DNA of 64,000 bases from Streptomyces fodineus (lineage in GTDB: Bacteria; Actinomycetota; Actinomycetes; Streptomycetales; Streptomycetaceae), in contig NZ_CP017248.1 of assembly GCF_001735805.1 (NCBI RefSeq), positions 6,386,001 through 6,450,000 of the forward strand. Direction: 5' to 3'. A program made the position numbers and the translations under genes. The notes beneath the pieces are model-generated. The model was given only the letters and a program-made list of their open reading frames with translations. It was not told the origin of the DNA and searched no databases. This document shows positions 25,368 to 35,318 of this stretch, piece after piece. Positions within the stretch are counted from its first letter, which is position 1. Each line of letters begins with the position of its first letter.

Positions 25368-26640
25368 TCACTGCGGAGGCCGTGTGCCGTCCGGCCATAC
25401 CCCGATGTGGTCCGACTCCAGTTCCAGGGCCACCCGGTCGCGCATGTCCAGGGCACGCAGGTAGTCGACGGGCAACCGGAGGCGGCCCGCGCGGTCCAGC
25501 ATGGCGTACTCGCGGGCGACGACCGTCTCATGGCCGGTCGTCGCGTCGATCTCGCTGTGCCGCAGCACCTCGGTGGAGGTGCGGCCGTCACGGATGGCGA
25601 CCGTACGGCGGACCTCGCCGGCCACGGCCTGGTCGTGGGTGACGATGACGATCGCGGTGCCGAGGGTCTCGTTGGCCGTGCGGAACGCGTCGAAGAGCTG
25701 CGCGGCCGTCCGGGAGTCGAGTTCGCCGGTGGGTTCGTCGGCGAGCAGCACCGCCGGGTCGTTCGCGAGGGCCACGGCGATCGCGACGCGCTTCTGCTGA
25801 CCGCCGGACATCTCCCGCGGGTGACGGTCGCGGCAGTCGTCCACCCGCAGCAACTCCAGGAATTCTACGGCGCGTTCGGCGCGGGCGCGGCGGCTGTGAC
25901 GGGTGCGGCTGGTGCGGGTGCCGGAGAGCTGGAGGGGGAGGGCGACGTTCTGGGCGGCGGTGAGGTAGGGGAGGAGATTGCGGGAGGTCTGCTGCCAGAC
26001 GAAGCCGACGGCCCGCGAGGTCGTTCAGCTGCCAGTACGGCGCCGTCACCGAGACCGGGCGGTACAGCCCGGTGACCCGCACCCGTACCGCGGGGCCGTC
26101 CAGCCGGTCGGTCAGGGTGAGCCGGTCGCCGGGCCGCAGCCGCAGCGCCCGGGCGGCGGTCTGCGGCAGCGCCACCTCGACCGTGCCGTCGGTCCGGCGC
26201 GGGAGGCGGCCGGTGGTCGGCCGTAACCGGGTGCGGTCCAGTGCCGCGAGGTAGGTCAGGTCCGGGTCGCCGGACCGGTCGGCGGGCGGCTGCAGCGAGC
26301 GGGGGAGCGCGTACGGGCGCGAGCGGCGCAGGGTCCTGAGCGTCACCGGCAGGCCGTCGAAGGTCTTCCGGGCGCCCTCGCGTACGGCGGCGTCGGCCGC
26401 GGCCCGACCATCCGGCGGCACGTCCGCCTTGACGATCAGCGCGGTGTCGCCGGCGCCCCGCGGATCGGCCGGCACATGGCGCAGCGCGGCGTCGCCGATC
26501 GCCGCCGAGTACGCGGTGAGGGTCGCCAGGACCGCGGTGGTGAGCACCACGGTGAGCAACGCGGCACCCAGCAGCGCCCGGTGCGCACGCGCGAGTGCGA
26601 AGACGAACCCCGTAACCCGGCCGCCTCCGTGTGCGTCCGT
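25368..26640 (-). pseudogene. deleted ABC export system: permease N-terminal half joined to ATPase C-terminal half
   Basis: Reading leftward, the first part encodes an FtsX-type permease start (ALLTVVLTTAVLATLTAY, then a periplasmic region to VTAPYWQLNDLAG, near 26010). The sequence then jumps, in another frame, into the middle of an ABC ATPase at its Q-loop (GFVWQQTSRNLLPYLTA). It runs through the signature MSGGQQKRVAIA, Walker B VLLADEPTG and H-loop VTHDQ, then a C-terminal tail to 25368. The rest of the permease and the Walker A half of the ATPase are gone. Intact pairs belong to the MacB/LolCDE-like export class. No function can remain. Confidence 0.8.
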
Positions 26641-26774
26641 CAGCTCCAGACCTTCGGGCGATGCTGACAGAACGGACCGGCTCCGGGTAAGCGGTGGTCG
26701 ACCGGTCTATACCGGATCGTGACCGGAATCCGGCCATGCGCGACCGGAATCCGGCGTTCAGTGACGGCTGTTGG

Positions 26775-27179
26775 TCAGTCCGGGGTGTTGATCATCGACG
26801 CGGCGGCGTACGTCAGGTAGTTCCACAGCGTCGTCTCGTGCTCCTCGGACAGCCCGAGTTCCTCGACGGCCACCCGCATGTGCCGCAGCCAGGCGTCGTG
26901 CGCCGCCCGGTCCACGGTGAACGGCGCGTGCCGCATGCGCAGCCGGGGGTGGCCGCGGTTCTCGCTGTAGGTGGTGGGTCCGCCCCAGTACTGCATCAGG
27001 AACAGTGCCAGCCGCTCCTCGGCCGGGCCCAGGTCCTCCTCCGGGTACATCGCCCGCAGGGACGGGTCCTCGGCGACTCCCTCGTAGAACCGGTGGACGA
27101 GCCGGCGGAAGGTCTCCTCCCCGCCGACCTGCTCGTAGAAGGTCTGCTCCTGAAGCGTGCCGCGCCGAATCTCATTCAC
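26775..27179 (-). CDS. glbO: truncated haemoglobin, group II (trHbO type)
   Basis: ATG 27179 gives 134 residues with the group II trHb pattern: FYEQVGGEETFRRLVHRFYE (B10 Tyr), the YWGGPTTYSENRGHPRLRMR stretch ending in the proximal His (RMRHAPF), and Trp G8 in HDAWLRHM. It binds haem and reacts with O2, NO or peroxide; the likely role is in redox or NO protection. Length is normal. It is divergent from the methyltransferase gene and follows no operon. Confidence 0.88.
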   Translation of the reverse strand: MNEIRRGTLQEQTFYEQVGGEETFRRLVHRFYEGVAEDPSLRAMYPEEDLGPAEERLALFLMQYWGGPTTYSENRGHPRLRMRHAPFTVDRAAHDAWLRHMRVAVEELGLSEEHETTLWNYLTYAAASMINTPD

Positions 27180-27279
27180 GCGTCCATCGTCTCAGACCGG
27201 GTGACCCAGGACTCAAGGCTTAGGACCCCACGGCTCGGCTCACCCCCGTCGGGGACCCGCTCGCCCCTACTGTGGACCC

Positions 27280-28257
27280 ATGGGTGCCTACGACACCGAG
27301 ACCGACGCCCTGGCCGCCGCCGCGCGGGCCGCGCTGGTGCGGGAGATCGACGCCGAGGGGGCCTGGGCGCAGGACCCGGTGTGGCGGGAGGCGTTCGCGG
27401 CGGTGCCCCGGCATGTGTTCGTGCCGTACTACTACGTCTGCGGGCCGCGCGGCTACGAGCGCCGCTGGGGCGAGAGCCCCGACCCCGGAGCACGCGAGCG
27501 CTGGGTGCGCGGCGCCTACGCGGACGTTCCGCTGGCCACCCGGCTGCGCGACGGCGAGCTGGTCTCCTCCAGCAGCCAGCCCTCGCTGATGGCACGGATG
27601 CTGGTCGCGCTGGAAGTCGAGGACGGCGACCGGATCCTGGAGGTGGGCGCCGGCACCGGCTACAACGCGGCCCTGCTCGCCTTCCGGCTCGGCGACGACG
27701 ACCTGGTCACCACCATCGACCTGGAACCGGAGATCACCGAGTCGGCCCGCCGGCACCTGGAGGCGGCCGGATTCCACCCGGCCGTCGCGACCGGTGACGG
27801 CGCGCGCGGGGTGCCCGAACGCGCTCCGTTCGACCGGATCGTCGCCACCTGCGAGCTGCCCACGGTCCCGCGCGCCTGGCTCGCCCAGTGCCGCCCCGGC
27901 GCCCGGATCCTGACCCCGCTGGCCACCGGCCTGCTCGCGCTGACCGTGCGGGACGCGGCACACGGCGAGGGCCGTTTCCTGCCCACGGCCGCCTACTTCG
28001 TACCGCTGCGCGGCGAGGGCAGGCCGGAGCCGGAGGGCGTGTCGCTCGCCGGGCTGCCGGGCCGGGCCCGCGACCAGGAGACGTTCCGCTTCCTGCTCGC
28101 GCTGACCCGGGCCACCCTCGATCCGCTGGAGGCCTACGCGCTGTGGGAGCGCGAGGGCATGCCGGAACGCGAGCGGTACGGCGTCACGGTCGGCGGCGAG
28201 CACGCCTGGGCGTGGCTGGACGAGCCGGAGGGGCCGTACGCCTGGCCCCTGCCGTGA
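27280..28257 (+). CDS. protein-L-isoaspartate O-methyltransferase-like protein
   Basis: ATG 27280 gives 325 residues. The SAM-binding fold is clear: ILEVGAGTGYNAALLAFRLG (about 121-140), a loop with VTTIDLEPEITESARRHLEA, and FDRIVATCELP. The substrate loop SSSSQPSLMARML corresponds to the STxSQP region of PCMT enzymes. Upstream HVFVPYYY also fits. About 110 extra C-terminal residues exceed the 210-residue canonical enzyme, as in actinobacterial PCMT-like proteins, some of which modify peptide natural products. No biosynthetic partners adjoin it, so protein repair or an unknown substrate is possible. Confidence 0.8.
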   Translation: MGAYDTETDALAAAARAALVREIDAEGAWAQDPVWREAFAAVPRHVFVPYYYVCGPRGYERRWGESPDPGARERWVRGAYADVPLATRLRDGELVSSSSQPSLMARMLVALEVEDGDRILEVGAGTGYNAALLAFRLGDDDLVTTIDLEPEITESARRHLEAAGFHPAVATGDGARGVPERAPFDRIVATCELPTVPRAWLAQCRPGARILTPLATGLLALTVRDAAHGEGRFLPTAAYFVPLRGEGRPEPEGVSLAGLPGRARDQETFRFLLALTRATLDPLEAYALWEREGMPERERYGVTVGGEHAWAWLDEPEGPYAWPLP

Positions 28258-28273
28258 CCGTCCCCGGCGGTGC

Positions 28274-29923
28274 TCAGGCCCGGCGGACGGTGATCGTCGT
28301 CCAGGCGCCCACGTGCACCCGGTCGCCGTCCTGCAACGGGATCGGCACGAACGGCTGGATCGGTTCTTCGGACATGTTGACCGTGGTGCCGTTGGTCGAG
28401 TTCTGGTCGACGACCGCCCAGCTGCCGTCGGGCTGCTGCACCAGCACCGCGTGCTGATGCGAGACACCCGGGTCCTCCGGCGGCACCGCCAGGTCGATGT
28501 CGGGGGTGTCGCCGGTGGAGTGCCGGCGGCGGCCGATGGTGATCTGGTTGCCGCTGAGCGTGCGCTGCTGCTCGGGCGAGTACGCGGGCAGGTTCAAGCC
28601 CGCGGCCTCGGGGCCCGAGCGCTGCATCATCGCCATGAAGTAGTCGCGGTCCGGACCGATGGTCGCCGTCCAGGTGGCCCGCTGCTGCGGGAAGCCGGGA
28701 CCACCGGGCGGCGCCTGCGTGGCGCCGGGCTGCGGATAGCCGTATCCGCCGCCGGGCGGGGCCTGTGTGGCGCCGGGCTGCGGATAGCCGTATCCGCCGC
28801 CGGGACCACCGCCCGGGGCGCCACCGGGGCCGCCGGACGACGGCGGGGAGATCACCCAGTCGTCGTCACCGCCACCGAAGGAGGGACCGCCGGAGGGCGG
28901 ACCGCCGACGGGCCGGCCGGTCTCGCGCGGGAACGCGGGAGGCGCGGGCGGACCCTGCTGCTGATACGCCTGCGGGGCACCGCCGGGACCGGCACCCGGG
29001 GTCGGCCCGGGCGGCGGCGGTACCGGACGCGAGGGGTCGCCGCCGAAGCCGGAGGGGCCGGGCACACCGGGGCCGCCCTGCGGCGGACCTTGGGGAGCGG
29101 GCGCACCGGGACCCGAGGGCTCACGCCCGAAGGGGCCGCCGGGACCGGACGGCTCACGGCCGTAGGCAGGCGGACCGGCGGGACCGCCGGGGCCCTGCCC
29201 CTGACCGGGACCCTGCCCCGGGCCGCCGCCGAAGCCGCCCGGAGCACCGGGACCGCCCGGACCACCGGGGCCTTGCCCCTGACCGGGACCGCCACCGAAG
29301 CCGGACGGACCGCCGGCACCGCCGGGACCCTGACCGGGGCCGGCCCCGAAACCGGACGGGCCACCGGCACCCGGACCCTGCCCCGGGCCGCCACCGAAGC
29401 CGCCCGGACCACCCTGGCCCGACGGCCCGGGCGAGGTCGGCGGCGGTCCCGACGGGCCGCGGTCGCCGCCGAACGGCGTCGGGCCCGACGGCTCGCTGCC
29501 GAAGGAGGGGATCGGCTCGGCGGGCCGGTTCATCTGCGAGGGCCGCGAGCCCTGGTACTCGTACCCGTCATTGCCGCCGTAGGTCGCGCTCGGCGGCTGG
29601 AACCGCGGCTGCGGCGGGCGCGACGCGGCCGGGGTGTACGAGGTGGCCGTGTTGGTCAGGAAGTTCCACCGGCACTCCTCGCAGAAGGGCGCGCCGCCCT
29701 CACGGGGCGTACGGCACTGCGGGCACAGCTCCGGCTCCGCGGCCGGCGGGCGGGCGCCGGCCCGGCCGCCGGGACCGCCCGGGGCGGGGGGCGGCGGGAA
29801 GCCGTAACCGCCCGCGGGCGGGGGCGGCGGCGGGGGCGGAGGTACGGCACCGGCCATGCGGTGACCGCAGACCTCGCACCAGTCGTCGGAACCCGACTGG
29901 TGTCCGTTCGGGCAGGTCGGCAT
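28274..29923 (-). CDS. FHA-domain protein with N-terminal zinc ribbons and long Gly/Pro-rich linker
   Basis: ATG 29923 gives 549 residues. The N-terminus has two zinc ribbons: CPNGHQSGSDDWCEVCGH and CPQCRTPREGGAPFCEEC. Residues of about 130-410 are collagen-like Gly/Pro/Gln repeats, surely disordered. The C-terminal FHA domain (about 440-549) has GRR, SHQHAVL and NSTNGTTVN, which bind phosphothreonine. As the last gene of the operon with a Ser/Thr kinase and PP2C phosphatase, it is the likely phosphorylation reader or kinase substrate. The linker length may vary between strains. Confidence 0.88.
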   Translation of the reverse strand: MPTCPNGHQSGSDDWCEVCGHRMAGAVPPPPPPPPPAGGYGFPPPPAPGGPGGRAGARPPAAEPELCPQCRTPREGGAPFCEECRWNFLTNTATSYTPAASRPPQPRFQPPSATYGGNDGYEYQGSRPSQMNRPAEPIPSFGSEPSGPTPFGGDRGPSGPPPTSPGPSGQGGPGGFGGGPGQGPGAGGPSGFGAGPGQGPGGAGGPSGFGGGPGQGQGPGGPGGPGAPGGFGGGPGQGPGQGQGPGGPAGPPAYGREPSGPGGPFGREPSGPGAPAPQGPPQGGPGVPGPSGFGGDPSRPVPPPPGPTPGAGPGGAPQAYQQQGPPAPPAFPRETGRPVGGPPSGGPSFGGGDDDWVISPPSSGGPGGAPGGGPGGGYGYPQPGATQAPPGGGYGYPQPGATQAPPGGPGFPQQRATWTATIGPDRDYFMAMMQRSGPEAAGLNLPAYSPEQQRTLSGNQITIGRRRHSTGDTPDIDLAVPPEDPGVSHQHAVLVQQPDGSWAVVDQNSTNGTTVNMSEEPIQPFVPIPLQDGDRVHVGAWTTITVRRA

Positions 29924-29958
29924 GTCGGTGCTTCCCCTTCTCCGGATGTCCTACTGGG

Positions 29959-31299
29959 TCACTTCTTTACACGAACAGTCTTTGTGGAGCGGGTCTCCAG
30001 AGTCATCTCATCCGCCTCCGCGACCTTCGTCTTCAACCGCACAGTACCTGTCGCGGCATCGACCACGTCCACCACCTTCGCAAGCAGTTTCGCAGTATCG
30101 GCGTTCCCCGAGGCACTCGCGAGCTGAACTGCGCGCCCCAGTTTGGCGGTTGCTCCATCGAAATCGCCCGCTTTGCGAAGATCCAGCCCTTGCTGGATGG
30201 CTTGCGCCAGTTCGGCCTGTCCGGTGTAGTGGGCGACTTGGGGGTTGATCGAGGTGGAGGCGGTCATGTCGTCGGTCCACACGGCCCGTACGAGGCCCTG
30301 CGCGCCCAGGTTCTGCGCCGATCCGTCCGCCTGCGGCACCACCAGCGAGACCCTGGCGGCGAGCATCTCCTGGTGGAGGCCGGCCGCCGGGACCTCCACG
30401 CACAGGTGGTAGTCGCGGGACTCGTCGCCCCAGGACCCGGTCGGATAGTCCCCGGCGCGCGGTCCGGCCTCGGCGCGTCGCGCGGTCAAGTCCTCGACGG
30501 TGGGCGCCACTTGCTTGACGAAGCGGATGCTCGTACCGACCGGTGTCCACACCCTCAGCGAGACGTCGGCGACCTCCTTGCCCATCGCCGTCTCCATCAT
30601 CCGCGTGAAGTCGGCGGCGAGACCGGCCGGATCGGCGACGATGTCGGCGGTGCCGAGCAGCGCGGAGGCGATCCCTGTGACTTCTTTCACTTCCCAGTCG
30701 GTGCCCACGCCCCGTGCGTCACAGGTGAACCGTCCGGCACACGCCTCCAGCGTCGCCCTGAGGTCCTCCGGCGACTCGTGTTCGTTGCGGCCGTCGGTGA
30801 GCAGGATGCCGTGCCGGATGGTGACGTCCGCCGAGTGCAGCAGCCGGTCGGCGAGCCGCAGCCAGGTGCCGATGGCCGTACCGCCGCCCGCGCTGAGCCG
30901 TCGCAGCGCCTGCTTGGCCTGTTCGCGGGTGGTGGCGTCGGCGATCGCGAGCCCGCCGCCGCCCGGATAGACCTCCTTGGCCACGTGCGTGCCGCCGATC
31001 ACCGCGAAGTGCGTGCCGTCGCGCAGGGCGTCGATCGCGGCGGCCGTGGCGTCCCGGGCGCCCCGCATCTTGGCCGGAGGGTAGTCCATGGAGCCGGAGG
31101 CGTCGACCATGATCGCCACGGCGGCGGACGGGCCGCGGCCCTGCGGGTACACCGGGGCCACGGCGCTGCCGACCGTGCCGCCGCCGGTCGCGGTCACGGT
31201 GACGATGGCGTTGACCTCGCGCCCGCCCTCGGGCAGGTACTCGTTCTGGTACACGTCCATCGAGAACTGCGGCACATACGACTTCGCGAAATTGGCCAT
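29959..31299 (-). CDS. VWA-domain (TerY-like) protein
   Basis: ATG 31299 gives 446 residues with a von Willebrand A domain whose metal site is intact: DASGSMDY (Asp66, Ser68, Ser70), the Thr in GGGTAIGTW and Asp in ILLTDGRNEHE. A beta-rich middle and a helical C-terminus (LAQAIQQGLDLRKAGDFDGA) follow. There is no signal peptide. VWA, PP2C and kinase together match the TerY-P triad organisation described from comparative genomics. Its role is probably as a metal-dependent scaffold for the phosphorylation pair. Confidence 0.85.
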   Translation of the reverse strand: MANFAKSYVPQFSMDVYQNEYLPEGGREVNAIVTVTATGGGTVGSAVAPVYPQGRGPSAAVAIMVDASGSMDYPPAKMRGARDATAAAIDALRDGTHFAVIGGTHVAKEVYPGGGGLAIADATTREQAKQALRRLSAGGGTAIGTWLRLADRLLHSADVTIRHGILLTDGRNEHESPEDLRATLEACAGRFTCDARGVGTDWEVKEVTGIASALLGTADIVADPAGLAADFTRMMETAMGKEVADVSLRVWTPVGTSIRFVKQVAPTVEDLTARRAEAGPRAGDYPTGSWGDESRDYHLCVEVPAAGLHQEMLAARVSLVVPQADGSAQNLGAQGLVRAVWTDDMTASTSINPQVAHYTGQAELAQAIQQGLDLRKAGDFDGATAKLGRAVQLASASGNADTAKLLAKVVDVVDAATGTVRLKTKVAEADEMTLETRSTKTVRVKK

Positions 31300-31379
31300 G
31301 CGTACTCAAATCCCCCTTGACCGCCCCGCTGAAGCAGAGCGATGGCTGTGCACGAACCGGTCCCCTCCGGCCCGCGGCC

Positions 31380-32612
31380 TCAGGCCGATCCTGCCCCCTG
31401 CGGCGGCACGAGGAACGGTACGACGGCCACTGTTACGTTGTCGTGGCCCCCGCCGTCCAGGGCGTGGCCGACCAGCACCCGGGCGCTGTGCAGCGGGCGC
31501 TCGGCCGCGTCCGCGGGCACGACCTCGCACATCTCCTCGGCCGTCTCGGCGTAGTTCCACAGGCCGTCGGTGCACACCACCACGACACCGGAGCGGTCCG
31601 GCTTGAAGGACGCGGTGTGCGGCTCCAGTTCGTAGGCGTCGGCGCCGAGCCAGCCGGTGATCGCGTGGGCGCGCTCGTCGGCGTACGCCTCGGCCTCGCT
31701 CATCAGGCCGGCGGCGACCATCTGCGCGGCCCAGGAGTCGTCCTCGGTCAGCCGGGCCGCCGGTGCGCTGCGGTCGTCCGGCACCCAGTAGACGCGGCTG
31801 TCGCCGACCCAGCCGACGACCAGCAGCCCGGCGGCGACCACCGCGCCGACGATGGTGCAGGCCGGGGCGTTCTGGTGCGGGGCGTGCTCGCGGGCCGTGG
31901 CGGGCTCCTCGGCGAGCGCGTTGACCGCCTGTGCGGCGGCGACGATCGCCTCGTGCATGGCCGTCTGCGGATGCGTGCCGCGCGGCAGGGCCGTCAGCAG
32001 CGTGTCACCGGCCGCCTGGGACGCGGCGGTTGACGCGTCGTCGGGGCGGGTCGCGGAGGACACGCCGTCGCAGACGATGGCGACGGCGGCCGGGGTGCCG
32101 TCGGGCAGCGCGGTGTGGCCGACGGTGAAGGCGTCCTCGTTGCGGTGGTGGCGCAGGCCGCGGTCGCTGACGGCGGCCACCGGGCCCGACTCCCGCTCCA
32201 CGTGGTCGCGTTCGCGGGGCTGGGCGTGCCCGCAGTTCTCGCAGTAGCCGTCGCTGTCCACCCGGCCCGCCCGGCAGGCCACGCACAGCTGCGCGGGCTC
32301 CTCCGGCAGGGCGACGGTCTCGGCCACGCGCGGGTCGGGCGCCTGCAGCGGGTACTCCTCGGGCTCCGCGGGCCGGTCGAAGCGCACCCCGGATCCGGCG
32401 GTCCGCCAGGCACCCTCGGTGCCGGCCGCCTCGCTCTCGTGCGGCGGTGCGCCGCCGGAGCCGGACATGGTGAGCGTCGGATGGTCCTGCGGCGGCTCGG
32501 GTACGACGGAGAGGTCGTACCCGCACGCTCCGCAGAAGAGGTCACCCGACTCGACGGGCTCCGCGCAGCTCGGGCACTGCGACAGTGCGGCCTGCTGGGG
32601 CATCTGCGACAT
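31380..32612 (-). CDS. PP2C-type Ser/Thr phosphatase with zinc ribbons
   Basis: ATG 32612 lies three bases after the kinase stop; TTG 32615 directly abuts it and is an alternative. The 410-residue protein begins with two zinc ribbons (CPSCAEPVESGDLFCGACGY and CVACRAGRVDSDGYCENCGH). A PPM/PP2C domain follows: RGLRHHRNEDAF, IVCDGVSS, GWVGDSRVYWV, CTDGLWNY and GGHDNVTVAVV supply the metal-binding aspartates. It should remove phosphate from targets of the adjacent kinase. Confidence 0.9.
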   Translation of the reverse strand: MSQMPQQAALSQCPSCAEPVESGDLFCGACGYDLSVVPEPPQDHPTLTMSGSGGAPPHESEAAGTEGAWRTAGSGVRFDRPAEPEEYPLQAPDPRVAETVALPEEPAQLCVACRAGRVDSDGYCENCGHAQPRERDHVERESGPVAAVSDRGLRHHRNEDAFTVGHTALPDGTPAAVAIVCDGVSSATRPDDASTAASQAAGDTLLTALPRGTHPQTAMHEAIVAAAQAVNALAEEPATAREHAPHQNAPACTIVGAVVAAGLLVVGWVGDSRVYWVPDDRSAPAARLTEDDSWAAQMVAAGLMSEAEAYADERAHAITGWLGADAYELEPHTASFKPDRSGVVVVCTDGLWNYAETAEEMCEVVPADAAERPLHSARVLVGHALDGGGHDNVTVAVVPFLVPPQGAGSA

Positions 32613-32615
32613 CAA

Positions 32616-35318
32616 CTACACCCACGTTCGGGGGCGGTAACGGTTGGCCCGTTCCACCAGTTCGATCCTCTCCTCGCCGCCGGTCGCCAGCCGGGCCAGC
32701 GTGCGGTAGGCGCGCTCCAGGCCGAAGCGGAGACCCCGCTCGTCCAGACCGCTGCCCAGCAGCACCCGTCCGCCGGCGGCGGGCGCGGTGCCCTGGCCTC
32801 CGGAGAGTATCCAGTCCAGCGCCGAGCCGAGGACTTCCGCCGACAACTGCTCGCGCCGCGCCGGGTCCAGACCGTACGCGTCCAGCGCCTCGACCTGCCC
32901 GGCGGCGGCCGTCAGGTCGTCCAGGAACGGTACGTCACCGGCGGTCGCCGTGCGCTGTCTGAGCCGCGCCCGGACGGCGGCGACCCGGGCGGCCGTGTAG
33001 TGGATGGAGGACTCCGGCACCGACTCCAGGGTCCGTACGGCACCGTGCCGGTTCCCGGCCGCGAGCTGCACCCGGGCGAGCCCGAACGCGGCGCTCACAA
33101 AGCTGGGGTCGGTCGCCCAGACCAGGTGGTAGTACTCGGCCGCGTTGTCCAACTGGCCCAGCACCTCGGCGCACAGACCGAGCGCCAGCTTCGGCGCGGC
33201 CTCGCCGGGGAAGGCGTCGTAGATCGCGTCGAAGGCGAGCGCGGCGCCCTCGAAGTCGCCGGTGACCAGGGCGGCCACGCCCCGGTACCACACCACCCGC
33301 CAGTCGTCGGGCCGCTCCTCGTCCAGCTTGGCCAGGCTCATCAGCGCCGCCTGCTGCTCGCCGCTCTCCAGCCGGGCACGGACCTGCCGCAGCCGGGTCT
33401 CCACGGTCCGCGTGGGCGCTGCGTCCAGGGCGCTGATCAGCTCGGCCGGTGCGGAGGTCATCAGGCCCGCCAGGAAACCGGCGTTGGGGTCGTTCGGATC
33501 GACCAGCGGGACCGGCAGGGCGAGCGCGGTGGCCGCGGTGTCGACGGGCTTGACGAGAGCGGGCGGCGCGGACGCGTATAGGCCGGCTGCGGGACCGGCG
33601 GCCCCTGCCGGCGCCCCTGCGCCCGCTCCTGCGCCTGCTCCCGCTCCGGCGGCCCGCGCCGCGAGCGCACCAGCGGCGGGGCCGGCCGTTCCCGCCGTCC
33701 CGGCCGCCGTGCCGGGCAGGGACGCGCCGGTCGCGGGACCCGCCGTCCCCTGAGCGAGCCCACCGGCTCCAGACCCGGTGATCGTCCCCGGCGCTGCGGC
33801 GCCGCCCCGCTTCCGGCCGCGCACCTCCCGCGCCCCCAGCCGGGACACATCCTCGTCCAGGCGCGGGAACAACTCCCGGTCCGTGACCCGCACTTCGGGC
33901 CCGAACAGCGTCGACAGGGCGGGCCTGGCCTGCCCGGTCTGCAGGGAGACCACCTCGCGCAGCACGCCCGTCAGCTGCTCGGCCATCTCCTGCGCGGAGG
34001 CGAACCGGCGGGCCGGGTCGGGGTCGGTGGCGCGGACCAGGAGCCGGTAGAAGGACTCGTAGCGACGGAAGACGTCGATGGTCTCGGGGTCGGGCAGGGA
34101 GTCGACGTAGACGTTCGTGTAGCCCTGGAAGTCGAAGGTGAGCACCGCGAGCGTACGGCCCACCGTGTACAGGTCGCTCGCCACCGACGGGCCGGCGTCC
34201 GCCACCTCCGGCGCCTGGTAGCCGACCGTGCCGTAGATCGCCGACTCGTCGTCGTCCATGCGGCGCACCGCGCCCATGTCGATCAGCTTGAGCTGGTCCT
34301 CGGTCTGGATGGCGTTGTCGACCTTGAAGTCGCAGTACAGCAGGTTACGGCTGTGCAGATGACCGAGGGCCTCCAGGGCCTCGATGCCGTAGGCGCACGC
34401 CTGCTCCACCGCCAGCGGGTCGCGGCGGCCCTGTGCCGTGCGGCGGGCGTTGGCGATCTCCTTCAGGGACTTGCCGCCGACGTACTCCATGACGATGTAG
34501 CCGTCGAGGGAGCCGGTGCGCTGGTCCAGGTGCTCGACGAAGTTGTAGATCCGCACGATGTTGGCGTGCTCGATCTCCGCGAGGAAGCGCCGCTCGGAGA
34601 TCGCGGCGGCCATCGCGTCCTGGTCGCCGGTGTCCAGCAGGCCCTTGAGTACCACCCAGCGGTCGGAGACGGCCCGGTCCACGGCGAGGTAGATCCAGCC
34701 GAGCCCGCCGTGCGCGAGACAGCCCACGACCTCGTACTGGCCGTGCACCACGTCCCCGGCCTTCAGCTTGGGCACGAAGGAGTACGGGTGCCCGCACTTG
34801 GTGCAGAAGCCCTCCGTGCGCCCCGGCCGCTCCCCGCGGGCCCGGCCCACCGGCGCCCCGCAGTCCGAGCGCGAGCAGAACCGCTTGCGCTCCGGCACCT
34901 CCGGGTTGTCCAGCACCATCGCGCGCGGGTCGGGCCGCGGCACCTGCGGCACGTGCACCAGACCGGCGCCGAGCCGCCCCCGGGTCGACGTCCCCGACGA
35001 GGAACCCGAGCTGCGCACCGACACCGAACGCCCGCTGGAACGGCCCGACAGGGACCGCGAGAGCCGCCCGGACACCGAGCGGCGCGACTTCGACGACTGC
35101 GAGGACGTGCGCGAGCTGCTGCGGGAACTGCCGCTGTCCGCGGCGCCCCTGGTCACCCCGGTCGCCGGCGAACCGACCAGCCCTCCCCCAGAGGGGGGAC
35201 CCCCAGCGGAAACGACCGGCGCGAGACCGCAGGTGTCGCAGTACAGCTCGCCGCCGCCGACGTCCTCGTACGACCCCTCGCAGTCCGGACGCTGACAGGT
35301 CTGTCCCGGCTGACTCAT
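32616..35318 (-). CDS. pknG: PknG-type Ser/Thr protein kinase with double zinc ribbon and TPR domain
   Basis: ATG 35318 overlaps the upstream stop (ATGA). The 900-residue soluble kinase has zinc ribbons at Cys8/13/27/30 and Cys148/153/172/175 with a Ser-rich linker between. The kinase domain is about 195-450: Lys225, catalytic Asp330 in YCDFKVDN, Asp347 in LIDMGAV, and YGTVGYQAPEV. An Ala/Gly-rich linker and a TPR-like helical C-terminus follow. Mycobacterial PknG has the same kinase motifs plus a rubredoxin-like N-terminus and TPR, and controls glutamate metabolism through FHA protein GarA. The GlnH/GlnX-like genes upstream strengthen that parallel. Confidence 0.88.
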   Translation of the reverse strand: MSQPGQTCQRPDCEGSYEDVGGGELYCDTCGLAPVVSAGGPPSGGGLVGSPATGVTRGAADSGSSRSSSRTSSQSSKSRRSVSGRLSRSLSGRSSGRSVSVRSSGSSSGTSTRGRLGAGLVHVPQVPRPDPRAMVLDNPEVPERKRFCSRSDCGAPVGRARGERPGRTEGFCTKCGHPYSFVPKLKAGDVVHGQYEVVGCLAHGGLGWIYLAVDRAVSDRWVVLKGLLDTGDQDAMAAAISERRFLAEIEHANIVRIYNFVEHLDQRTGSLDGYIVMEYVGGKSLKEIANARRTAQGRRDPLAVEQACAYGIEALEALGHLHSRNLLYCDFKVDNAIQTEDQLKLIDMGAVRRMDDDESAIYGTVGYQAPEVADAGPSVASDLYTVGRTLAVLTFDFQGYTNVYVDSLPDPETIDVFRRYESFYRLLVRATDPDPARRFASAQEMAEQLTGVLREVVSLQTGQARPALSTLFGPEVRVTDRELFPRLDEDVSRLGAREVRGRKRGGAAAPGTITGSGAGGLAQGTAGPATGASLPGTAAGTAGTAGPAAGALAARAAGAGAGAGAGAGAPAGAAGPAAGLYASAPPALVKPVDTAATALALPVPLVDPNDPNAGFLAGLMTSAPAELISALDAAPTRTVETRLRQVRARLESGEQQAALMSLAKLDEERPDDWRVVWYRGVAALVTGDFEGAALAFDAIYDAFPGEAAPKLALGLCAEVLGQLDNAAEYYHLVWATDPSFVSAAFGLARVQLAAGNRHGAVRTLESVPESSIHYTAARVAAVRARLRQRTATAGDVPFLDDLTAAAGQVEALDAYGLDPARREQLSAEVLGSALDWILSGGQGTAPAAGGRVLLGSGLDERGLRFGLERAYRTLARLATGGEERIELVERANRYRPRTWV

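Noticed and set aside
27280..28257. Lanthipeptide or graspetide-linked methyltransferase
   Set aside because: The extended PCMT fold would allow it, but there is no precursor peptide, ATP-grasp or lanthionine synthetase gene nearby.
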